Shown one piece after another: positions 1-5,595 of a stretch of 5,595 bases of DNA. The notes beneath the pieces are model-generated. The model ran no database searches, was not told the origin of the DNA, and saw only the letters and a program-made list of their open reading frames with translations. Where the stretch lies: positions 1 through 5,595 of the forward strand of contig PXSY01000079.1 of the NCBI GenBank assembly GCA_003023125.1, given 5' to 3'. The DNA is from Bacteroidetes bacterium QH_10_64_19. GTDB taxonomy: Bacteria > Bacteroidota > Rhodothermia > Rhodothermales > Salinibacteraceae. The first letter of the stretch is position 1. Every line of letters begins with the position of its first letter. The position numbers were made by a program, and so were the translations under genes.

Positions 1-61
1 CCACGAGGTCACTCACCTCCCCAATCGAGTAGTAGAGCTGCTCAATTTCGTCTTCAGGCAT
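1..61 (-). CDS. MerR-family transcriptional regulator, N-terminal fragment (runs off left edge)
   Basis: Only the first 20 codons are in the window; the gene continues beyond position 1. The ATG is at 61-59 and the peptide begins MPEDEIEQLYYSIGEV, followed by SDLV. The LYYSIGEV stretch is the typical opening of the MerR-type winged helix-turn-helix domain: the first helix of the HTH after a short acidic leader, as in the many small MerR-like proteins of Bacteroidetes. Such proteins bind a dyad in their target promoter as dimers. The ligand or co-activator is set by the C-terminal part, which is missing here, so the signal sensed cannot be stated. The start is chosen because the leader before the HTH has the normal length and no better ATG lies close upstream. 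No Shine-Dalgarno sequence is visible. The gene is 144 bp downstream of the sbcC stop on the same strand and may have its own promoter in that gap. Confidence 0.7.
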   Translation of the reverse strand, partial: MPEDEIEQLYYSIGEVSDLV

Positions 62-109
62 GGGCTTAGAAGCATTCCGGAAAAGATGTGAGCAAGAACG
101 GATTGGTAA

Positions 110-131
110 GGTACGGCACAGTGTCCGCACC
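110..131. promoter_or_regulatory. Imperfect dyad upstream of the merR-like gene
   Basis: GGTACGGCAC at 110-119 is mirrored by GTGTCCGCACC at 121-131, with one mismatch and one bulged base. It lies 49-70 bp before the merR-like start codon and about 75 bp after the sbcC stop. It could be an operator for autoregulation, since MerR proteins bind dyads. It could also form a hairpin in the transcript, a seven-pair stem including one G-U around an eight-base loop. There is no T-run after it on the minus strand, so it is not a canonical intrinsic terminator. Only the symmetry is seen; the function is a guess. Confidence 0.25.
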
Positions 132-148
132 GTTCGCCTGCGCGCCGG

Positions 149-158
149 AGGCATGCCT
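149..158. repeat. Perfect 10-bp palindrome AGGCATGCCT
   Basis: A perfect 10-bp palindrome in the gap between the sbcC stop and the merR-like start. It is too short to be a terminator. Together with the imperfect dyad at 110-131 it makes this gap the most symmetric non-coding stretch in the window. It might be a protein-binding site, but a palindrome of this size can occur by chance in GC-rich DNA. Confidence 0.25.
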
Positions 159-205
159 GAATCGCCCATCCCCTCTTCCATTTCCTCACTGTTCCCCTCT
201 CTCGG

Positions 206-3200
206 TCACACGCCCACGAGTTCGAACGTGGACCCGGCGGACGGATCTTTCTCCACCTCGATGCGCACGGGAAAGGCCCGCTTCAGGCGTTCGAGATGGG
301 TGATGACGAGGATCTTCGCAAAGTCGTCTCGGATGGCCTGGATGGCCTCTACGAGCCGCTCGATCCCTGCTTCGTCCTGCGTGCCAAATCCCTCGTCGAT
401 CACAAGCGTGCGCACCCGCACCCCGCTCCGGTCCGCCAGCAGCTGAGCGAGGGCGACGCGGAGGGCGAAGTTGACGCGAAAGCTCTCCCCTCCCGAGTAC
501 GTCTCGTAGGGCCGCGGCATCCCGTGCTCGTCGGTAATAATAATTTCGAGGGTCTCTTTCGTCCCGCCGCTCTTTTTCTCCTTCAGGGTATCGAGCCGAA
601 CGTGCATGCGGCCGTCGGTGAGGCGGTCGAGAATGCGGTTGGCCCGCTCCTCGATGTCCGGCAGGGTCTCCTCAATGATGAGAGACGGGATGCCGTGCTT
701 GCCGAAGGCCGCACGGAGGTGCTTGTACCGTTGCCGCTCCGCCGCGGCCTCTGCCCGCTCCTCCTTCGCGTCGGAAAGCGCCTCCCGATCGGCCTCGGCC
801 TGCTCCAGTTGGGCCTCCAGCTTGCCCAGGCGCTGCTGGAGCTCGTTGAGCGTTTCTTCCTCCGCCTCCACCCGCTCGGACACTGCCTGCTGCCGTTCGA
901 CCACCTCCGGCTTTCGGTCCAGGGCCGACTCGCACTCGGCCAGCGTCTCTTCGAGGTCCGCTTTTTCAGCTTCTGCCTCTTCAAGCCGATCCTGAATGCG
1001 CGCTCGTTGCTCCTGCCACTCGTCGCGGTTCTGCTGGGCATTCACGAGAGCATTGTGGCGGTCGGGCACGTCGCTTCGCTCCTGAAGCTGCTCGCGAATC
1101 TCCTGGAACCGGTCCGGGTCAAAATCGAGGGCGTCGATCTTCTCACGAAGCTTCTCACAATCGGTCCGGATCTCTTCAGCAATCGTCTGTTCGTCGAGCG
1201 CCGTCTGAAGTGCGTCGATCTCGTCGTCATACTCCTCGATCGTGTCCTTCAGCTCCGCGCGTCGGTCCGCGGCGTCGTTGATCTCGTCCAACCGCTCGGC
1301 GTACCGGTCGAACTGCGCCGCCTGGTCCTGGAGCCGCTCGTACTCCTCAGGATCAAACCCTAGCGCCGCGAGGCGCTGCTTGCACGCCTGCCATCGGCGG
1401 CGGGCAGACTCCGCGTACGCGCCATCCTCTAGCCGCTGCACCTGCCGGTCAATCGTGCCCTGATGCTCCTCCAGCGACGCGGCCGTTTCTTCCAACGACC
1501 GATACTGCTCACGGGCCGTGGCGAGGGCCTCGTCCACGTCGTCGAGGGCCTCCTGCTTCTCTTGGAGTTGTCGGTACGTCTGCCGGAGCTCCGCGCGGGC
1601 CGCCCTCTTCTCCGCCAGCCGCTCCTGGGCGTCGTCGATGGCGGCGTCGAGCTCCTCGATGCGGGCGCTCAGGGTCGCTTCTACCTCCTGCCGGTGGGCG
1701 TCCGTTAGTTCCGTCCCGCAGGTCGGGCACACGTCGCCATCGGCCTCCCGAAAACGCTGGAGCTCCTCGGCCTCCCGGGCCCGCTCCTCCCGCCAGGCCT
1801 CCAGCTGCCCGGCCTGCTCCTGTACGGCCTGCGAGAGCGCCTTCCCTTCCTGCTCAATTTCTTCCAGGCGGGCCGTTCTGGCGTCGCGCTCCTCCTGCTT
1901 CGCCTGGAGGGCCTCGATCCGAGCCTCTAGGTCCTCCTTCTGTTCGAGGGCCTCCTGTTCCTGCTCGATCTGAGCCCGGAGACGCTCGATCTCGCCCCGG
2001 AGTTGCTCGCGGGTCCCCACGATGGCTTCGCGCGCCTCGGCCTTCCGGCTCCCCAACTGGTCCCGACGCTGCCGGATGCGCTTCTGCTCCTGCACCTGCT
2101 GACGGGCCGCCTGCGCCCTCCGCAAGCGAGTCTCAATCTCCGGCCGCTGCTCCAAGACATGCTCACAGTCTTCTAAGGACTCCTCCGCGTTCGACCGCTC
2201 GACCTTGAGGCGATCGAGCCGCCGTTCCGCCTTGCTGCGTCGCTTCTGGAGGGTGGTCGTCTTCTCGTCGAGCCGTTCATTCAGGGCACGGTGCTGCTCG
2301 CGCGTCTCTTCGAGCGCGTCTCGCTCCGCCACGAGCTCCTGGTATTCCTCGTAGGCCGTCTCGATGTCCGCCCGATCGTCCAGCAATGCCTCGGCCTCCT
2401 CGATGCGCTCATTCAGCGCCTCCACCTCCTCTGCGTGGGTGGCGATGCGTTCCTCTATGGACTCGATTGATTCCCGAAGGGATTCCGCCTCCCGCTCCTT
2501 CGCATCAAGCTCGGCGCGCTCCTGGGTAAGCGCCGTCTCCTGCTCCCGCAGGTCCGCGACGGTCTCTTGCTGCGACTCGATCTTTGCACGCACCGTTTCG
2601 CACTCTTCCTTCCACACCGGGACCTCCTCCAGCGCCGCGTCGAGACGATCCACTTCTGCCTCGGCGCGGGTCTGGCGCTCCTTGGCCGCCCGCCAGTGGT
2701 CTCGGGCCTTGTCTTCGAGGGCCTCGTACTTGCTAAGGTTGAGGATGCGGGTGAGAATCTCCTTTCGCTGGCTGGGGCTCTTCTGGGTAAACTCGTCCGA
2801 TCGTCCCTGGAGCAAAAAGGCGGAGTTGATGAAGGTGTCGTAGTCGAGCCCCAGGGTGTCGTCGATCCGGGCCTGGGTCTCGCGCTGCGTAGAGCCCGTG
2901 AGCGGCCGGTAGCTGTCCTCCTCGGCGTCCTTCAGTTGAAACTCGAGGTCCGAGGAGGTCGTCTTGCCGGTTTCTGACCGCGAGAAGGAGCGGACAACCC
3001 GGTAGCGCGTGCCCTCAAGGTCGAACGTGAAGGCCGCCTTCATATGCCGAGTCCCAATTCGGATGAGCTCCTCGTCGGGCTTGCGCCGACCGCTCGATTT
3101 TCGCGCCTCCCCCCAGATGGCCCACGTCATCGCGTCGAGGAGTGCCGACTTTCCCTCCCCGTTGCCGCCGGACAGACACGCTACGTCGAAGTGGTCAAAC

Positions 3201-3265
3201 TCCAGCGGCGGGGCCTCGGTGCCGTAGCTCAGAAAATTCTGCAGTTCCAGACGGACGGGGATCAT
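206..3265 (-). CDS. sbcC: SbcC/Rad50-type exonuclease subunit, SMC-like ATPase with zinc hook
   Basis: Predicted 1019-residue cytoplasmic ATPase, normal length for SbcC. In this family two SbcC chains join two SbcD nucleases to open and trim DNA ends, hairpins and protein-blocked ends in an ATP-driven manner. All expected parts are visible: N-terminal head opening IPVRLELQNFLSYG; Walker A GGNGEGKS (residues 33-40); Q-loop FLLQG (Gln153); a long Glu/Arg/Gln-rich coiled coil; zinc hook CPTCG with Cys513 and Cys516 at mid-protein; a second coil; and a C-terminal head with ABC signature SGGES (924-928), Walker B TLVIDE (953-958), D-loop GTQD (961-964) and H-loop His990. No catalytic motif is damaged. 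The start at 3265 is preferred over the in-frame ATG at 3307 because homologues begin directly at the strand IPVRL; the 14 extra residues look non-coding. No sbcD is adjacent. The unknown 143-residue gene lies 99 bp upstream and the merR-like gene 144 bp downstream, all on one strand. Confidence 0.96.
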   Translation of the reverse strand: MIPVRLELQNFLSYGTEAPPLEFDHFDVACLSGGNGEGKSALLDAMTWAIWGEARKSSGRRKPDEELIRIGTRHMKAAFTFDLEGTRYRVVRSFSRSETGKTTSSDLEFQLKDAEEDSYRPLTGSTQRETQARIDDTLGLDYDTFINSAFLLQGRSDEFTQKSPSQRKEILTRILNLSKYEALEDKARDHWRAAKERQTRAEAEVDRLDAALEEVPVWKEECETVRAKIESQQETVADLREQETALTQERAELDAKEREAESLRESIESIEERIATHAEEVEALNERIEEAEALLDDRADIETAYEEYQELVAERDALEETREQHRALNERLDEKTTTLQKRRSKAERRLDRLKVERSNAEESLEDCEHVLEQRPEIETRLRRAQAARQQVQEQKRIRQRRDQLGSRKAEAREAIVGTREQLRGEIERLRAQIEQEQEALEQKEDLEARIEALQAKQEERDARTARLEEIEQEGKALSQAVQEQAGQLEAWREERAREAEELQRFREADGDVCPTCGTELTDAHRQEVEATLSARIEELDAAIDDAQERLAEKRAARAELRQTYRQLQEKQEALDDVDEALATAREQYRSLEETAASLEEHQGTIDRQVQRLEDGAYAESARRRWQACKQRLAALGFDPEEYERLQDQAAQFDRYAERLDEINDAADRRAELKDTIEEYDDEIDALQTALDEQTIAEEIRTDCEKLREKIDALDFDPDRFQEIREQLQERSDVPDRHNALVNAQQNRDEWQEQRARIQDRLEEAEAEKADLEETLAECESALDRKPEVVERQQAVSERVEAEEETLNELQQRLGKLEAQLEQAEADREALSDAKEERAEAAAERQRYKHLRAAFGKHGIPSLIIEETLPDIEERANRILDRLTDGRMHVRLDTLKEKKSGGTKETLEIIITDEHGMPRPYETYSGGESFRVNFALRVALAQLLADRSGVRVRTLVIDEGFGTQDEAGIERLVEAIQAIRDDFAKILVITHLERLKRAFPVRIEVEKDPSAGSTFELVGV

Positions 3266-3364
3266 ACGCGTGAACAGTCGGGAGCAAACGGGACGGTGGG
3301 GGGACATGTGGCCCTGTGGGGAGAAATTCCCGACCCCGCCGTGCTGTTTCTCCTGAGCCCAGCC

Positions 3365-3796
3365 TCATCGAAACTGCACCGGCGGAACGATGACCGTACA
3401 GCCCACCACGTCCGTGAGACCGCGCTCCTGAAGGCGTTCGTCGAGGCACGCCTCCGCCGCGTCTGAAATACGAGCCCGCTTGGGAGTATCCAGAGCATCG
3501 TCCACAGCCGCAAGCTGCGAACGGTCCCCCTCTACGTCGAGCCGCGCGTCGACCCGCTGACGGGGCGCGCCCGGAACGGTCTCTTCCACGAGACTCAGAT
3601 TCACCGACAGCGAGCATCCGGTCGCCCCCGCGTCCTCGATGATGTCCCGGGCGGTGTCTTCGATGGCCCGGCGAAGGTCCTCCGCGAGCTCTGGGCGCAG
3701 ACGGCCATTGTTCTGCACGATGCCCCGGATTGTGTCGAGTTCGACGTCCCCGACAATGTGCAGATCGATTGAGATGTCACTTCCAAGTACGGCCAT
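3365..3796 (-). CDS. Acidic hypothetical protein, 143 residues, family not recognised
   Basis: I do not recognise this family. The product is 143 residues, soluble, with no signal peptide, membrane segment, CXXC pair or nucleotide-binding motif. It is acidic (about 28 Asp/Glu against 15 Arg and one Lys), like a halophile cytosolic protein. The pattern suggests a small alpha/beta fold: a strand near residues 6-15 (DISIDLHIVG), helices over 35-57 with alternating charges (LAEDLRRAIEDTARDII), strands near 62-70 (SLSVNLSLV) and 82-89 (VDARLDVEG), a helix around 108-125, and a last strand CTVIVPPVQF at the C-terminus. It is considered real because its codon use and acidity match its neighbours, the frame is open to a natural stop, and it fits between cvpA (109 bp) and sbcC (99 bp) on the same strand. 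It holds the position directly upstream of sbcC where sbcD often lies, but it has none of the phosphodiesterase motifs of SbcD. The ATG lacks a Shine-Dalgarno sequence. Confidence 0.72.
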   Translation of the reverse strand: MAVLGSDISIDLHIVGDVELDTIRGIVQNNGRLRPELAEDLRRAIEDTARDIIEDAGATGCSLSVNLSLVEETVPGAPRQRVDARLDVEGDRSQLAAVDDALDTPKRARISDAAEACLDERLQERGLTDVVGCTVIVPPVQFR

Positions 3797-3905
3797 GAGA
3801 TTGGGGAATTCGAGTCAGAACCAGACTTCAAGCACAGAATTGATCGTCCAGCGAGCCTTCATTTGCGTTTTCTTCGGCGCGTAAAGGACTGTCGGGCAGG
3901 CGTGT

Positions 3906-4493
3906 TCAGGGCTGCGAATCGGGGTCCGACATCGTAGAATCCGATGGCGACTCCGGCACCGCATCCACCTTAGACCGAACTTGTCGGCCCAACTGATCGG
4001 CCGCCTCTTTCGCCGCGGGCACCCAATGTTCGGTCGCTTCAATCGTTCGCGGAAGAAGCTCAGCAACGGGTTGGTAGAAGGTCGAATTGGCTCTCGTCTT
4101 CTGCTCGGGCAGTTCCATGCCTCCGAGCACCAGGAACAGGAGACTCAAGAGCAGGGCTGCCTTTGCCCCTCCAACAGCCCCACCGAGCACCTGATTGACG
4201 ATCGACAGAGAGAGCGTCTCGAACACTTGCTCCACCAGCCGAGACAGCGCTATGAATAGAAGATATACACCCAGAAACAAGACTGTAAAGCCCGCAAGGG
4301 GGGCGAGGGTGTCCGACAGCCCAATGCTCGACACGACGAGGGCTCCTACCGAGTCCATGAACTCGACGGAGAAGAGAAGCGCCGCCACGATGCCAAGGAC
4401 ACTCCCTCCCTGCCGCACGGCCCCTACCATGTATCCCCGTATACCGCCGCCCAGAAGGAGAAGGAGGATCACCCAGTCGAGTACAATCAGCAT
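3906..4493 (-). CDS. CvpA-family inner-membrane protein
   Basis: Predicted 195-residue membrane protein. Four hydrophobic segments are visible: about residues 2-18 (LIVLDWVILLLLL), 29-46, 63-84 (APLAGFTVLFLGVYLLFIAL) and 106-125 (ALLLSLLFLVLGG). Family features include the opening DWVILL followed by a Gly-rich IRGYMVGAVRQGG turn, and the NQVLGGAVGGAKAALL motif before the last segment. CvpA proteins are inner-membrane proteins first linked to colicin V production and to envelope stress; their biochemical role is not settled. After the last membrane segment comes a polar tail of about 70 residues that ends in an Asp/Ser/Pro-rich stretch. The start at 4493 is chosen because CvpA proteins begin directly with the first membrane helix. 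The frame stays open upstream to about 4976, but those extra residues are Arg/Pro/Ser-rich, unlike the family, and partly overlap the Omp85 pseudogene on the other strand. It is the first gene of the minus-strand cluster. Confidence 0.9.
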   Translation of the reverse strand: MLIVLDWVILLLLLGGGIRGYMVGAVRQGGSVLGIVAALLFSVEFMDSVGALVVSSIGLSDTLAPLAGFTVLFLGVYLLFIALSRLVEQVFETLSLSIVNQVLGGAVGGAKAALLLSLLFLVLGGMELPEQKTRANSTFYQPVAELLPRTIEATEHWVPAAKEAADQLGRQVRSKVDAVPESPSDSTMSDPDSQP

Positions 4494-4781
4494 GAGACAG
4501 ATCGTGGCGGACCAGTTGAAAAAACGATGTAAACGTGAAGAAAGAGTGTATAGAGCCGTTGGTTCCCGGCCGCGCAATGCCGGATTGGGGCTGAATCCCT
4601 GAGACGTACCGGACGGACGAAGGAGGTGCCATCCCTCCCCCGCCGTTTTTCCATCATATTTGAGCAACGTATCATCTGGGCACGGCCGTTCCAAACGGGC
4701 GCCGCCGATCTGCGATGCTACGGACGATGTCCGGTGTAACAATTTGTTGTGCCGTCGGCGTATTGCTGTGGTGCTGCTAGG
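4494..4781. other. Intergenic region between divergent cvpA and the Omp85 remnant
   Basis: About 288 bp with no convincing gene. It should hold the promoter of the cvpA cluster. Minus-strand reading shows an AT-richer patch just ahead of cvpA (about 4511-4552) and a second one at 4646-4672 that includes TATGAT. Two small stem candidates are visible: GGATT/AATCC at 4582-4598, and GGAGG/CCTCC at 4622-4638 followed seven bases later by five T. Neither is a clear terminator. A 21-codon plus-strand frame at 4715-4780 encodes a hydrophobic, signal-peptide-like peptide and may be a relic of the 5' end of the lost Omp85 gene. The frame leading into the pseudogene is closed by TAA at 4737-4739. Confidence 0.5.
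4547..4577 (-). promoter_or_regulatory. Possible promoter of the cvpA cluster
   Basis: On the minus strand TTGCGC (4577-4572) is followed after 19 bases by TATACA (4552-4547), 53 bp before the cvpA start codon. Each hexamer matches four of six bases of the sigma-70 consensus and the spacer is longer than the ideal 17, so this is weak. It is listed because it lies at the edge of the AT-rich leader of the first gene in the cluster. TATGAT on the minus strand within 4655-4662 is an alternative -10 box, but it lacks a good -35. Confidence 0.2.
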
Positions 4782-5502
4782 GTGACCGTCCGGCGGGCGT
4801 ACCTGCTCGAGTGCCTGCAGGCCCGTTACGTTCTGGGGCTCGGAAGCCGAGGAGCATCGGACCCTGGCAAAAAACACAAGCTGGTCGCTTTTTGACGCGG
4901 GGACCTTCCGCTCCAATCCGGCGGCCGAAGAGGGACGCCTGCAGGCAGGATTCGCGAGCCTCGAAGGTGGTCGCATTCAGGATCATGACGATCTGCCCAT
5001 GGGGGGCGCCTTCCGCATCGCGGCGACGCTGGGCTCGGCCTTTGGCGGCGACCTGGCCGGCAATCGCTACGAGGTCGATGGACGGGCCTTTCTTCCGCTC
5101 ACCCCTGATACGCGCCTCGGCCTCCGTCTTCGCGGCGGATATGCCACGAGCGACACCCCGGTCCAGACCTAGTTTACGCTCGGGGGCGTCGGGTCCGTGC
5201 GCAACTACGACCAAGACGCCCGTTGCGGCACCTGAATGCTGCTGGGCAACGCCGAGTACATCGTTGACGGCGCCCCCCTAGACGACGACCTCCTCGACGA
5301 TCTCTTCCTGGGCGGCCTCTTTGATGCGGGATGGGTGGGAGACGCCGACCGGCAGTTTCAGACCGACGACGTCCTGACCTCCGCCGGATTCGGGATCGGG
5401 CTCGACGAGCGGGAGGTGCGCCTGGACGTGACGTGGCCGCTCCGCGACATCCCCGCCACCGACTCCTCCCCCTCGATCTAGCTGCGCATCACCTTGCGTA
5501 TG
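4782..5502 (+). pseudogene. Decayed Omp85/BamA-type outer-membrane beta-barrel (surface antigen), 5'-truncated
   Basis: Reading through stops, this strand gives a continuous beta-barrel-like sequence: KNTSWSLFDAGTFRSNP, then GGAFRIAATLGSAFGGDLAG, then YEVDGRAFLPLTPDTRLGLR, then FTLGGVGSVRNYDQD, then MLLGNAEYIVDG, FLGGLFDAGWVGD, FGIGLDEREVRLDVTWPLRD and LRIT. The GSVR(G)Y loop followed by a G..NAEY strand, a DAGW strand and a closing barrel strand is the C-terminal half of the Omp85 (bacterial surface antigen) barrel. Such proteins insert or export proteins at the outer membrane. In-frame stops lie at 5170-5172 (TAG), 5233-5235 (TGA) and 5479-5481 (TAG). A one-base shift near 4833 is needed to join VRRAYLLECLQARYV to WGSEAEEHRTLAKNTSW. 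No N-terminal half, POTRA region or signal peptide precedes it in frame. The 81-codon open stretch after the second stop (5236-5481) could be called a hypothetical protein by automatic tools, but it is only barrel debris. Both ends given are approximate. Confidence 0.82.
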
Positions 5503-5558
5503 GACAGGAAAGTCCCACGCGGCAGCCCAGCTCAGCAAGAGTAACTCTCGACCTCAAT

Positions 5559-5592
5559 TTTCCAATCTTCGACCTTCCAACCTTTTACCAAG
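5559..5592 (+). repeat. Degenerate CTTCCAA-like short tandem repeat
   Basis: The right edge holds successive imperfect units related to CTTCCAA: TTTCCAA, TCTTCGA, CCTTCCAA and CCTTTTACCAA, with spacing of about seven to eleven bases. It lies just after the Omp85 remnant and is much more pyrimidine- and AT-rich than the surrounding DNA. It may be the start of a longer intergenic heptad-like repeat that continues past the window. Three to four degenerate units are too few to be certain. Confidence 0.4.
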
Positions 5593-5595
5593 CCG

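Noticed and set aside
296..1363. Long plus-strand open frame of 355 codons opposite sbcC
   Set aside because: It lies entirely antisense to the C-terminal half of an unmistakable SbcC. It is Leu/Arg/Val-rich without family motifs, as expected for the complement of a GC-rich coiled-coil gene.
3266..3307. Fourteen-residue N-terminal extension of SbcC
   Set aside because: SbcC/Rad50 proteins begin directly at the first head strand (IPVRLELQNF). The extension has no ribosome binding site and an untypical composition.
3365..3796. The 143-residue gene as SbcD or another nuclease
   Set aside because: It lacks the His/Asp/Asn metal-binding motifs of calcineurin-like phosphoesterases and is far too short for SbcD.
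3797..3860. Fifteen-codon minus-strand peptide frame beginning MKARWTIN between cvpA and the 143-residue gene
   Set aside because: Very short, no ribosome binding site and no sign of conservation. Such frames arise by chance.
4622..4650. GGAGG/CCTCC stem followed by five T as an intrinsic terminator
   Set aside because: The stem is only five pairs, the T-run starts seven bases after it, and no intact plus-strand gene ends upstream.
4494..4976. N-terminal extension of the CvpA frame up to 4976
   Set aside because: The extra 161 residues are Arg/Pro/Ser-rich with no domain, unlike the CvpA family, and run antisense to the Omp85 remnant. The family start is the membrane helix at 4493.
4777..5214. 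Minus-strand open frame of 145 codons across the pseudogene
   Set aside because: No recognisable motif; it lies opposite a sequence with clear Omp85 barrel features, so it is a complement shadow.

Overview
The window looks like chromosomal DNA from a high-GC, salt-adapted bacterium of the Bacteroidetes/Rhodothermota line (Salinibacter-like). This is an inference from four things: strongly acidic proteins with Arg much commoner than Lys, no recognisable Shine-Dalgarno sequence ahead of any start codon, a MerR-type N-terminus of the kind seen in Bacteroidetes, and the style of the Omp85 remnant. No RNA gene, CRISPR array, IS element or phage gene is visible.

All intact genes lie on the minus strand. 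In their transcription order (high to low coordinate) they are: a CvpA-family inner-membrane protein (3906-4493), an unrecognised acidic 143-residue protein (3365-3796), a full-length SbcC/Rad50-type SMC-like ATPase with a zinc hook (206-3265), and the first 20 codons of a MerR-family regulator (1-61) that runs off the left edge. The gaps between them are 109, 99 and 144 bp. They could form one loose transcription unit, but no strong promoter or terminator settles this.

The right fifth is different. On the plus strand, about 4782-5502 is a decayed remnant of an Omp85/BamA-type outer-membrane beta-barrel. It has three in-frame stops, one probable frameshift and no 5' part. It is divergent from cvpA across about 288 bp of apparently non-coding DNA. 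The right edge carries a short degenerate CTTCCAA-like repeat.

Functionally, SbcC would work with an SbcD nuclease on DNA ends and hairpins, but no sbcD lies next to it here; the unrecognised 143-residue gene occupies the place directly upstream. I see no convincing new multi-gene system. The points most worth a second look are the sbcC neighbourhood without sbcD, the unknown small gene, and the decay pattern of the Omp85 pseudogene.
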